Origin: Lewinellaceae bacterium
GTDB taxonomy: Bacteria > Bacteroidota > Bacteroidia > Chitinophagales > Saprospiraceae
DNA: 64,000 nt
Assembly: GCA_020636315.1 (NCBI GenBank)
Contig: JACJYA010000009.1
Coordinates: 285,218-349,217 of the forward strand
Direction: 5' to 3'
Shown here: positions 8,327 through 16,569 of the stretch, one piece after another
Layout: each line of letters opens with the position of its first letter
Numbering within the stretch: position 1 is the first letter of the stretch
Translations under genes and position numbers: made by a program
The notes under the pieces: generated by a model
Seen by the model: the letters and a program-made list of their open reading frames with translations, nothing else
Databases searched by the model: none
What the model was told of the DNA's origin: nothing

Positions 8327-8591
8327 CACAATGCAGGGCGCACTCCTTCAACCAAACACCGCCGCCCCTTAATCTTATTATTCTTTGAAACATACCAACT
8401 GAAATCCGAGGCTTCGGCGCGTGAGCAGTGGCCGAAGTATTTATGTCCTCTTCCCCCTGGCCGCAACCACATAATAGTAGAGAGTTAGAGACGTCAACAA
8501 AAGACTCACTACGCCCTTCCCTCCCTAAATAGAATCCCTCTACTTTTAACAATTCTCCCCACCCTGCTGCCCGGAACACCCCCGAATTTTG

Positions 8592-8599
8592 TAAATTTG
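8592..8599 (+). promoter_or_regulatory. -7 element upstream of the channel/Sia operon
   Basis: TAAATTTG matches TAnnTTTG and lies 86 nt before the ATG at 8685. No TTG is found at the ideal distance upstream, so the promoter may be weak or activator-dependent. Confidence 0.4.
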
Positions 8600-8684
8600 A
8601 AAAGAGCGGAGACGCTGCCGGCGGAGTTGCTTTCGGCTTCTTTGTAGCGGCCCTCTTAAAAGTATTTTCCATCAACGGACTGCC

Positions 8685-10529
8685 ATGGCAAGGACCTTTT
8701 CCCGATACAACGTCAAAAAGACCGACAAACCATTTTTGCTGCCCAATGGTGAAGCGCTCCCTCAAACCGCTGCGGTCTCCTTACTCCGGGAGAACGGTGA
8801 GGTCATTTCCACCCTGGAACTGGGCGTTGTCGATCCGGAAAAGCTATACGAACAGATCGCACAGAGGCAGGCCGTTAACCTGGATAAGTGTTATATCGAA
8901 AACTTTTCCATGGCGGTTTTCCGGGAAAAAAGAGGTATTAAGAACAGCCAGTTTCTGGACCTCAACGAATTTATCGCCACCAATTCGGTTTTCCATTCCA
9001 AAGGCGATATCGACCTTTCCTTTACCCGCTTTTCAGCCGGGGAAATTGACCTGAGCAGTTCGCTTTTCCTGGGGGGCAATATAAATTTTACTCACGCTGA
9101 TTTCGGGGATGGGGAACTCAAATTTGATAATGCCCATTTCCACGAAGGAGGCGCCATCTTTTCCAATGCTTCCTTCGGTAAGGGCCTGTTGTCTTTTAAA
9201 AACTCCAGATTTACGGCCCCTGGTAAAGAGGCTCGCCCGGAACGGCGGAAGAGAGAAGGCAGTAGCCGAAGCGGGAGAATTATCCTGAACTTTGAAGAGG
9301 CTTCTTTCTGGGATGGAAAAATTGACTTCACCCGTTCCAACCTCGGAAGCGGAGAGATCAACTTTTCCAATGCCAGGTTGTCCAACCGGGGGTTGCTCTT
9401 TGTCAGCGCCGAATTCCATACCGTGCGCCTGGCCTTTAAATCGGCCCATTTCAAAAATGGCAAGCTGGACTTTCGATTCGCCAATTTCGAGCGCGGCACC
9501 CTGCTCTTCGACCGGGCCTTCTTTGATAACAGTATCATCGATTTTAGCGCGACCGAATTTCAGAGTGGGAAGATCAGTTTCAACCGGACAGAATTTGAAA
9601 AAAACGAGCTGATCTTTGAAGCCAGCGAAATCAAAAATGGCAGGGTCACGTTCAAGAACAACATCTTCGGCGCCGGCGTCATTGATTTCAGCTCGGCCCA
9701 GTATCGCTCCTCCGGGGTATTGTTTGAAAATGTGGATTTCGGAAAATGCACCGCCTCTTTTTCAAAGGCCAGGGTGCAAGAGCTTTCTTTCAGGTCCTGC
9801 CAGGTGAATGCCTTTTTCAACCTGCAGCTTCAGGAATGTGGGAGCCTGGATTTCTCCAACTCTGTCGTCAGAGATATTGTCGATATGAAACCCTATGGTT
9901 TCACGCCCGAACTCCATTCGCTGAACCTGTCCGGCCTGCTTTTGCTCGGGCAATTCTACATCGACTGGAAAGCCAATGGGGTGAGGGCCCTGATCCTGGA
10001 GCAAAAAGCCTCCCACCGGCACCGGTCCGAGCAATTCAGGATACTTAAGGAGAACTACCACACCCTGGGGCAATACGATGCCGAAGATGAAGCTTACGTC
10101 GAGTTCCGGAGGTCGGAAGCCAAAGCAGACCTGGAGGAGGCACTGGGTGAAGGTAAATTCTTCCGGAAATGGAATGCCTACGGCGTATATGGGTTTAAAT
10201 GGCTGATCTTTGACAAGATAGGCTTATACGCCACCAACCCGGTACGGGTGCTGATCAGTATGGTGGTGGCGTATTTGTTTTTCGTGCTCATTTATTTTCT
10301 GCTGCCTTTTTTCATCGGCAATGAAATCATGCCCTCCCTCGATCACGGAGACGACCTGTCCCAACTGGAAATAGCGTTCTACCACAGCATTGTCACCTTT
10401 TTGACTATCGGCTACGGCGATTATTACCCAACTGGGGTATTAAGATGGATTTCCGGCTTCGAAGGATTTACAGGTTTGTTCTTAATTTCTTATTTTACGG
10501 TAGCATTTGTCCGAAAAGCATTACGCTGA
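8685..10529 (+). CDS. pentapeptide-like beta-helix fused to a two-TM potassium channel
   Basis: A 614-residue protein in two parts. Residues about 60-420 are short repeats of roughly 12-16 residues with recurring F-x-N/S-A-x-F and G-x-I-x-F patterns (for example SNASFGKGLLSFKNSRF), which should fold as a right-handed beta-helix related to pentapeptide-repeat proteins. The C-terminal about 100 residues are an ion channel: TM1 at about 520-545, pore helix and selectivity filter TIGYGDYYP near 571, and TM2 at about 590-610. There is no RCK or cyclic-nucleotide domain, so the beta-helix is the likely cytoplasmic regulatory part. The SpoIIE-type phosphatase gene follows 71 nt downstream without an obvious promoter, so a functional link is inferred. 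Confidence 0.85.
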   Translation: MARTFSRYNVKKTDKPFLLPNGEALPQTAAVSLLRENGEVISTLELGVVDPEKLYEQIAQRQAVNLDKCYIENFSMAVFREKRGIKNSQFLDLNEFIATNSVFHSKGDIDLSFTRFSAGEIDLSSSLFLGGNINFTHADFGDGELKFDNAHFHEGGAIFSNASFGKGLLSFKNSRFTAPGKEARPERRKREGSSRSGRIILNFEEASFWDGKIDFTRSNLGSGEINFSNARLSNRGLLFVSAEFHTVRLAFKSAHFKNGKLDFRFANFERGTLLFDRAFFDNSIIDFSATEFQSGKISFNRTEFEKNELIFEASEIKNGRVTFKNNIFGAGVIDFSSAQYRSSGVLFENVDFGKCTASFSKARVQELSFRSCQVNAFFNLQLQECGSLDFSNSVVRDIVDMKPYGFTPELHSLNLSGLLLLGQFYIDWKANGVRALILEQKASHRHRSEQFRILKENYHTLGQYDAEDEAYVEFRRSEAKADLEEALGEGKFFRKWNAYGVYGFKWLIFDKIGLYATNPVRVLISMVVAYLFFVLIYFLLPFFIGNEIMPSLDHGDDLSQLEIAFYHSIVTFLTIGYGDYYPTGVLRWISGFEGFTGLFLISYFTVAFVRKALR

Positions 10530-10600
10530 CCTCACATCCACCCTGCTACTTGCTACTGGCCATGTATATTTTCAGGTTCCGCCATCATTACAAACAGGTC

Positions 10601-12550
10601 ATGCGACGAGTATTGATCCATATCATAATATCCTTAATCTTCCTGCCAACGGCTTTGGGCCAGTTGACGGAAAATGTGGTCAAGGCAAACTTCATCCTCA
10701 ACGTGGCCAAATTCATTGAATGGGAAGAGGAAGAGGCCATCGAAAGATTCCGTATCGGCGTATTGGGCGGAGGCGATGTGTTTGAGGCCCTGAAAAGAAG
10801 GTCCGGCGAAGCCTTATTGAAGAATAAGGCGTTCGATGTCGTGCAGTTTAAAAGGGCAGATGAGGCCAGTGGCATCCATATCCTCTATGTGGATGAAAGA
10901 AGGAACCGGGTTCTGAAAAAGATACTGGAAACCGCAATAGCGGAGCACATCCTGATGTTCACTGACAGTTGCTCCACCGCTGATGAAACCATGGTCAACC
11001 TGCTGGCCCTCGACATGCCGGGCAACCAGTTTGAGATCAATAAAGACAATATCGATAAAGCCCGATTATACGTGCCGCCCAAGTTGCTGTATTACGGTGG
11101 CTCCGAAGAAGACCTGAGAGAAATGTACCAGGCTTCCGAGCGGCAGTTATCCGATGTAAAAGCGGAACTGGAGCAACAAACCGCCGCTTTGAAAAAGCAG
11201 CAGAAGGAACTCGAAACAAAAAAACGGGAGATCCTCGCCCTGAATGTAGAAATAGCCCTACAGGAAGGAAACCTGGAATCGATGATCGCCCGGGCGACGG
11301 CCCAGCAGGATTCACTGGATCAGAAAATAGCCATGCTCGAAGAGCAAAGGTCAATGATCCGGGAACAGCAGGCCGATATCGATGAACAAAACGCCCGGTT
11401 ACAAAGACAAAAGCAGGAGATAGAGGCGGGAAATGCTTTCCTCAACCGGCAAAAACAGGAAATAGAAGCCCAGGAACAAAAGATCAAAAGCCAGCAACAG
11501 GAAATACAGGCGCATACCCAAACCCTGGAACAGCAAAACCTGGAAATTGAAGCACAAACGCTCAAGATCGAAAAACAACGAACCATCCTCTACCTCTTCA
11601 TCGCCCTTTTCGCTCTGACCGCCGCCATGATCTTCTTCATCCTGCGCGCCTACCGGATCAAAAGGGAGGCCAACAAAAAGCTGGAGGAAAAAAATGCGGC
11701 CATCAGCCGGCAGAAGGAAGAAATCCAGGCCCACCAAAAACAACTCGAGGCCATCAACCGAAAAATTGAAAGGCAGAACGAAAATATCAAAAGCAGCATC
11801 AATTACGCCCTGACCATTCAGCAGGCCCTATTGCCCTCCAGAGAAGAGTTGGAAAAATATTTTGAACCTTTTGTCCTGTACCGCCCCAGAGACATTGTAT
11901 CGGGAGACTTTTACTGGATGAGCGCTGCCGGAGCGGAGGAAGGGAAAGAGGAAAAGGTCTTTGTAGCCGTTGCAGACTGTACCGGCCACGGCGTCCCGGG
12001 AGGCTTCCTGTCGATGATCGGAATCAAACTGCTGGCCAGCATCGTCAATGAAAGGAAAGAGCATGAGCCCAGGAAGATCCTCGAAATGCTGGACACCGCC
12101 GTACGCGAGGCCCTGCAACAGGAAAGAAAAGTAAGTGATGACGGTATGGATGTCTGCCTTTGCCGGATAGAAAAAAATGGTGGGGACAGGATAAAAATCA
12201 CCTTTTCGGGCGCCCGGCGGCCCTTATACTACAGCAGCAATCAAAAAATAAATATATTGCCCGGAGACCGGAAAACCGTAGGCGGCCGGGTCTTCAAAGG
12301 CCAGGCCTTCACGAACCGCGAATTGTGGCTGGCGCCGGGCGACAGGATCTACATGGCCAGTGACGGCATAGCTGACCAAAATGCGCCCAACCGGAAAAAG
12401 TTCGGCAGCCAGCGGCTGATAAAGCTCCTCGAGGAGACCATGCACCTGCCACTACATGAACAAAAAGAAGTGGTGGAAAAAACCCTGGATGACTTCCAGC
12501 AAAATGAAAAACAACGAGATGACATTTCCCTGATGGCGATAAAATTTTAA
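10601..12550 (+). CDS. YfiR-like periplasmic domain - coiled coil - TM - SpoIIE/PP2C phosphatase (SiaA-like)
   Basis: A 649-residue membrane phosphatase. From the ATG at 10601 there is a signal peptide (about 1-21), then a DUF4154/YfiR-like domain (about 22-165), a long Gln/Glu/Lys coiled coil (about 175-325), one TM helix (about 327-350), a second coiled coil and a PP2C domain (about 405-649) with SGDFYWM, ADCTGHGVPGG and MASDGIADQ motifs and a closing DDISLMAIKF. The longer open frame from 10445 overlaps the channel gene and lacks a sensible start. PP2C enzymes of this type dephosphorylate SiaC-like proteins. Six nt later comes siaB, then siaC. It has a periplasmic YfiR input where Pseudomonas SiaA has a different sensor. 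Confidence 0.85.
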   Translation: MRRVLIHIIISLIFLPTALGQLTENVVKANFILNVAKFIEWEEEEAIERFRIGVLGGGDVFEALKRRSGEALLKNKAFDVVQFKRADEASGIHILYVDERRNRVLKKILETAIAEHILMFTDSCSTADETMVNLLALDMPGNQFEINKDNIDKARLYVPPKLLYYGGSEEDLREMYQASERQLSDVKAELEQQTAALKKQQKELETKKREILALNVEIALQEGNLESMIARATAQQDSLDQKIAMLEEQRSMIREQQADIDEQNARLQRQKQEIEAGNAFLNRQKQEIEAQEQKIKSQQQEIQAHTQTLEQQNLEIEAQTLKIEKQRTILYLFIALFALTAAMIFFILRAYRIKREANKKLEEKNAAISRQKEEIQAHQKQLEAINRKIERQNENIKSSINYALTIQQALLPSREELEKYFEPFVLYRPRDIVSGDFYWMSAAGAEEGKEEKVFVAVADCTGHGVPGGFLSMIGIKLLASIVNERKEHEPRKILEMLDTAVREALQQERKVSDDGMDVCLCRIEKNGGDRIKITFSGARRPLYYSSNQKINILPGDRKTVGGRVFKGQAFTNRELWLAPGDRIYMASDGIADQNAPNRKKFGSQRLIKLLEETMHLPLHEQKEVVEKTLDDFQQNEKQRDDISLMAIKF

Positions 12551-12556
12551 CCCGAT

Positions 12557-13102
12557 ATGGAACAGAATAACAAGTTCAACCTGGTGGATTACCATTTCCG
12601 GTCCCAACAGGAAGTAGTCGTTTCCTACAAAGGCCCCTTTGATAAAGGCGCCATGAATATGATCGGAAACTACATCCGGGGCCTGATCTCGATGAATCCC
12701 CAGGCCAGTAAAAAAGTGTTTAAGGTCTTTATCGAGTTGGCACAGAATATCGCCCAGTACTCGGCGGAGAAAAATATCATCGGAGAATATGTAGGGGCTG
12801 GGGTCGGGTCGCTGGTCATCGTGGATTATCCGGATTATTTCCAGGTCGTCACCGGCAACCTGATCGACAATGGCGACCTGGGTCCCGTTATCGACAAGTG
12901 CGAACTGATCAATACCCTGGATAAGGAGGGCCTGCGAAAGCTCAAGCGCGAACAGCTGAAGCAGAACGATTACGAGCGGGCCGGCGCAGACATCGGCCTC
13001 ATCCAGTTGGCCATCACCTCAGACAACCCCCTCGATATCGAGGTCAAACCCATCGACCAGAATTGTTCATTCTTTACGATCCGCGTCAAGATCAACAAGT
13101 AA
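12557..13102 (+). CDS. siaB: SiaB family protein kinase (DUF6272)
   Basis: A 181-residue soluble protein of the SiaB type, a GHKL-fold kinase that phosphorylates SiaC. The N-box-like segment FIELAQNIAQYS has Glu60 and Asn64, and a glycine-rich stretch (GEYVGAGVGSLVIVD) and a late ADIGLIQLAI segment fit the ATP-binding fold. It begins 6 nt after the phosphatase and is followed after 10 nt by siaC, so the opposing kinase and phosphatase are translated from one message. Phosphorylation of the neighbouring SiaC is inferred from the Pseudomonas system. Confidence 0.85.
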   Translation: MEQNNKFNLVDYHFRSQQEVVVSYKGPFDKGAMNMIGNYIRGLISMNPQASKKVFKVFIELAQNIAQYSAEKNIIGEYVGAGVGSLVIVDYPDYFQVVTGNLIDNGDLGPVIDKCELINTLDKEGLRKLKREQLKQNDYERAGADIGLIQLAITSDNPLDIEVKPIDQNCSFFTIRVKINK

Positions 13103-13112
13103 ACCCTCTGAT

Positions 13113-13514
13113 ATGCAGAATCTGGAAATTAAAGGCAGCCACGGCGATTACGATGTCCCAACTGTTTTTTTCAATGCAGAAACCGGGGTTTGTGAGCTGA
13201 AAGGAGAATCTTACCTGGAAAAGACCGCCGAGTTCTACGACCGCCTGCTGGCCTGGCTGGATGAGTATATCGAAACGGTCAGCAACCCCATCACCTTCAA
13301 CTTCAGGCTGACTTATTTCAATACGAGCTCCTCCAAACGCATCCTCTACATCCTGCTCAAACTCAAAGAGTACGAAGACAATGGCGGAGAAGTAACCACC
13401 AACTGGTACTACGACGAAGACGATACCGATATGGAGGAGGAAATAGAGGATTTCCGGATCATCTCCAACCTGGAGATCAATGCTCTTCCGGATTCCAGTT
13501 TAAGGTGGGAGTGA
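13113..13514 (+). CDS. siaC: SiaC family regulatory phosphoprotein (DUF1987)
   Basis: A 133-residue protein with the SiaC core LTYFNTSSSKR; Thr71 in NTSSSK corresponds to the threonine phosphorylated in Pseudomonas SiaC. The C-terminus is acidic (YYDEDDTDMEEEIEDF). In Pseudomonas, unphosphorylated SiaC activates the diguanylate cyclase SiaD. No GGDEF gene is in this operon, so the output partner must be elsewhere or different; the channel gene upstream is one candidate. A short GC hairpin with a T run follows the gene. Confidence 0.85.
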   Translation: MQNLEIKGSHGDYDVPTVFFNAETGVCELKGESYLEKTAEFYDRLLAWLDEYIETVSNPITFNFRLTYFNTSSSKRILYILLKLKEYEDNGGEVTTNWYYDEDDTDMEEEIEDFRIISNLEINALPDSSLRWE

Positions 13515-13530
13515 GGGAGCCCCCCTCAAT

Positions 13531-13553
13531 CCCCCCGAAGGGGGAAGGTTTTT
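13531..13553 (+). terminator. terminator after siaC
   Basis: A C-run/GAA/G-run hairpin (13531-13544) followed by AAGG and TTTTTC, 17 nt after the siaC stop. The stem is short but GC-only. Confidence 0.5.
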
Positions 13554-13661
13554 CTTCGGTTTTTGGGGAGGATGTGAATGTTCAATTTATTGGCTTGCCC
13601 CCCAATGCCCGGCCCAGCCCCTCTAACAGAACCGGCCGGGCAACAGAAGGCAGGCAGCCCT

Positions 13662-15020
13662 TCATTCACCGGCCATCGGCACATACCACACCCCCTGCTC
13701 CATATCCACCCCGCCGCCCATTTCTTCCTGCACCACCCGGTCCACGATAAATATCCCCCTTCGGGCCATGCCGTAAAAATTGTCTATACCATCATCCGGA
13801 AAGCCTACCCGCGTTCGGTGGATATTGAATAGGCTGGCGAACGTCCGGCCGAAAGCGGCTTCTACTCCCTTCTTTCCAAGCATAAACCCGAGCAGCCCGC
13901 CCCAGGTGGCGGTGGGATTGTCCGAATCCCAGCCGGCCAGGGCGCCGATCTTTATCGTCTCTTTGATGTCGCCTTCGCCGTACAGCAGGCTGACGATGCT
14001 GGCGCCGAAGTTGATGCCGGCGGCGAAGCAGCCGTTGCACACCTCGTCTTTGGTGGGCCAGTCGTAGCCGTCCTCCTGCCTCACCTGGTATTTTTCGTAG
14101 AGGGCGTCTCGTGCCTCCTCCCAGGCAGCGCCGGACTGATACTGGCCTTTGACGAAATCATACATTTTGGCGGAGTAGGAATCACCGGGCAGGTGCTGGC
14201 GGGCTTCATTCGCCATCCGGAATACCTGCTCTTTCATGGGCAGGCTCTTATCTGCAGACGACGCCAGGGCGTGCATGATGACGTAGAATTCAGCGATCCA
14301 CTGTGCATTCTCCCTCGCCGTCGTTTGTATGGGCAGGCGGGCCATTTTCAGGGCCACATCCGGGCGGGTGGGTGCGAACAGGCCGAAGATCTCGGTCGTC
14401 AGCTGGGCGTCGATCATCTCATAATAGGGGTTGTTGTCCGGGTGGCCGGTGGCCGGGGGAACGAGCCCTTCCTTCATTAGATCAAACGCCTGCTGATTGG
14501 ATACCCACAAATAGTTTTCCTCTTCGCCCCTGATGTGCTTCAGCCACCCTTCCCGTATCTGCCTGCCGGTGAGTTGGGTGGTTTTGTTGGTGTACAGCAG
14601 GTGCTGGTAGAGGTACTCGATATCCGTATCGTCATCGGCGCCCCATACACCGCCATCGTCTTCAAAATAAAAACCGATAGTATCGGAAAGGCCACCCCCC
14701 CCCCAGATGTTGGGCTCATCCGGCCCGCCCCAGTTCTCGCGGGTATAGAAGCCGGCGCCCCTGCCGTCTTTCCCCTCCCCGCCGATCTTGTCCATTTCGG
14801 TGATCAGGCCGGTCCAGTTGGCGATGCACTGGCCGAGCCAGAAGCCGTAGAGTTTGTGGAGATATTCCGTTCTGGAAATGATCTTGTCTTCCGGGCCGGG
14901 TTGGTATTTTTTGTAGGTGAGGTGAGGGTCTGCCGGCGGTTGGGAAAATTGGAACAGGGGCCGGTGGCAGGCCGGGAGGAGGAAGAGAGTGAGTAGGAGG
15001 GCCAGGGCAGGTTTATACAT
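13662..15020 (-). CDS. ADP-ribosylglycohydrolase family lipoprotein
   Basis: A protein of about 452 residues with a lipoprotein signal (MYKPALALLLTLFLLPAC, Cys18 from the ATG at 15020; ATGs at 15032 and 15044 are alternatives). The ADP-ribosylglycohydrolase fold is indicated by GADDDTDIEY (about residue 130) and, near the C-terminus, GWDSDNPTA, the usual place of the second metal-binding Asp motif. GLSDTIGF and NWTG regions also fit. Such enzymes remove ADP-ribose from proteins or small molecules using two Mg ions. The lipobox puts it in the periplasm or at the cell surface, so NAD-derived cytosolic substrates are unlikely and glycan-type substrates are possible. Confidence 0.8.
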   Translation of the reverse strand: MYKPALALLLTLFLLPACHRPLFQFSQPPADPHLTYKKYQPGPEDKIISRTEYLHKLYGFWLGQCIANWTGLITEMDKIGGEGKDGRGAGFYTRENWGGPDEPNIWGGGGLSDTIGFYFEDDGGVWGADDDTDIEYLYQHLLYTNKTTQLTGRQIREGWLKHIRGEEENYLWVSNQQAFDLMKEGLVPPATGHPDNNPYYEMIDAQLTTEIFGLFAPTRPDVALKMARLPIQTTARENAQWIAEFYVIMHALASSADKSLPMKEQVFRMANEARQHLPGDSYSAKMYDFVKGQYQSGAAWEEARDALYEKYQVRQEDGYDWPTKDEVCNGCFAAGINFGASIVSLLYGEGDIKETIKIGALAGWDSDNPTATWGGLLGFMLGKKGVEAAFGRTFASLFNIHRTRVGFPDDGIDNFYGMARRGIFIVDRVVQEEMGGGVDMEQGVWYVPMAGE

Positions 15021-15085
15021 GTTGCAGGTCATGTTGATTGGCATTTTATCGGGACTTGAGCGGTAAAGGAAATTTACTGCCTAAG

Positions 15086-15679
15086 TTAGCCCTGAGAGAG
15101 GACTTTTTCGGAGAGGGCTCTGCCAATCCTCCCATTGCCGTCTTCAAAGGGATGGATCGTTTCGAAGTACAGGTGGGCAATAGCCGAACGAACCGGCGCA
15201 TGGAATATCTCCTGCCGTTCCCCCGGTGCGGTTTTATTGAACCAGGCGATGAAATTTTTCATCTCCTGCGGCACCCGGGCAGAAGGCGGCGCTTCGAAAT
15301 GAACAATTTCTCTCCCCACCGCCCCCGAAACCACCTGCATGGGATCTTCGCTGCTTCTCCATTGTCCTTTGTTTACCCGATTATTGCCCTCCGCTCTTTT
15401 GTCCCTCACTTTCTCCAGGGGATGGTTCAATCCCAGGTTGTTCCGGATGGAAGAAAGCACGTCCTGCCGGCTCAAAAACTCCCCTTCTATCTCTGAGGTC
15501 TTTATGGCTTCAGCGATCATCAAATCGATGGCGGATTGGGCCTTTTCCTCTTCGGAAAGCGCCTTCAGCAGCCCGCTGATACGGCCCTGGCTTTCCACGA
15601 AAACGAAAAGCTGCTCCTCCATATCTTTCAGGCTATATTTAAAACGGGGCCAGTCTTCTTGTTGCCAATTATAGTGCAT
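15086..15679 (-). pseudogene. decayed Fic (DUF4172) gene: internal deletion and truncated C-terminus
   Basis: A 197-residue remnant of a DUF4172-Fic AMP-transferase, normally about 370 residues. It starts at MHYNWQQEDW, the usual start of the family. The inhibitory helix motif TSEIEG (61-66) and the Fic motif HPFEDGNGRIGR (176-187) are both intact. At residues 98/99 the sequence jumps from KVRDKRAEG to NNRVNKGQW, skipping roughly 45-50 residues normally present. The frame stops ten residues after the Fic motif, so the rest of the Fic fold and the C-terminal helix-turn-helix are lost. The promoter and two operator dyads are intact. Family lengths are from memory. Confidence 0.75.
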
Positions 15680-15751
15680 GAGCCGAATCATTCTCTTATT
15701 CGGCTCAAAATTAGCGTTTTTTTGAGCCGAATACAACTTCTATTCGGCTCA
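15679..15751 (-). promoter_or_regulatory. fic promoter with two identical operator dyads
   Basis: On the minus strand TTG (15734-15736), a 20-nt spacer and TAATTTTG (15706-15713) form a consensus promoter. Two 29-base dyads, 15679-15707 and 15723-15751, each have arms TGAGCCGAAT and ATTCGGCTCA around 9 nt. One covers the -33/spacer region and the other the transcription start up to the ATG. This is a textbook arrangement for repression. Confidence 0.75.
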
Positions 15752-15866
15752 CTTCGCCTAACGCGAGGCAGAGAACGGGCAAATTCTCCAGCTTCGAATC
15801 AGGAACCAAACACTTCGGGCGAGAGCCTGGTGCAAAAGGTAGCTCAGATGGTTAGAAAAAACTTTT

Positions 15867-16433
15867 TTAGAACAACAGCATTTGTCGCTGCTTTTGTGGA
15901 TAGAAAACTCCGATAATCACAAATGGGTTTTTGTACCTCCGCCGGTGCGATTCCATTAAGGCACCCAGAAACAGATAGATGTCATGATCACCTTTGACAA
16001 ACTCAGTCCAATACCGCTGACGCACTTTTTCTTTAGCCAGTTGCTCATCACCTTTGGCGGATTTCAGGCAATTCCAATAGAGTTGCCCAATCTCCCAATC
16101 CTCGATCATCATTCGGCTTTCCCGCCCCTCATCGTCGAGAAATTTATAGTAGAATTTGTAGGGCAGTTTTCTAATGAGTTCACGTTTCTTTCCTTCTTCA
16201 CCTCCTCCGAAGTCCAGCGAAAGCTGTTGCAGCTGGGCCTTCCAGGCCGGCTTCCATTCTCGTTCATCCGGTTCTACAATGAAGTCTATGAAAGAAGCTG
16301 GCTTAAAGGTGGCTAAAGAGACATTTTGGGGGGCTTGGCTATCCTCAATCAATTGAGTCAGGTTGGTATATACGTTCTTGAGACAATACTGCCTGCGTAG
16401 GGCCCATTTGTCTTTTGTATCAATACGATCCAA
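15867..16433 (-). CDS. hypothetical protein, start uncertain
   Basis: A 188-residue frame from a TTG codon. In-frame sequence without a stop continues to about 16511 but offers no ATG, so either TTG is used or the 5' end is lost. The protein is soluble, charged and aromatic-rich (KLPYKFYYKFLDDEGRESR, IGQLYWNC), ending GVFYPQKQRQMLLF. I do not recognise it. It sits beside the decayed fic gene and a tRNA-like fragment, which suggests an accessory segment. It may be a degraded gene. Confidence 0.45.
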   Translation of the reverse strand: MDRIDTKDKWALRRQYCLKNVYTNLTQLIEDSQAPQNVSLATFKPASFIDFIVEPDEREWKPAWKAQLQQLSLDFGGGEEGKKRELIRKLPYKFYYKFLDDEGRESRMMIEDWEIGQLYWNCLKSAKGDEQLAKEKVRQRYWTEFVKGDHDIYLFLGALMESHRRRYKNPFVIIGVFYPQKQRQMLLF

Positions 16434-16569
16434 TACATTGAGGTCCTTGAATCTGTAATCCGCCGGGGAGTGTGATTCCGGACGAAAATCATCAGTACGC
16501 TTTTTCAGGCAAATTCAATTTGGGCTAAGCCAAAGCAAAGACGGGGATTGAATACCAGCGCCTTAGACA

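Noticed and set aside
8268..8765. 165-codon minus-strand frame in the tRNA-channel gap
   Set aside because: Overlaps the channel gene start and its promoter; no protein-like pattern.
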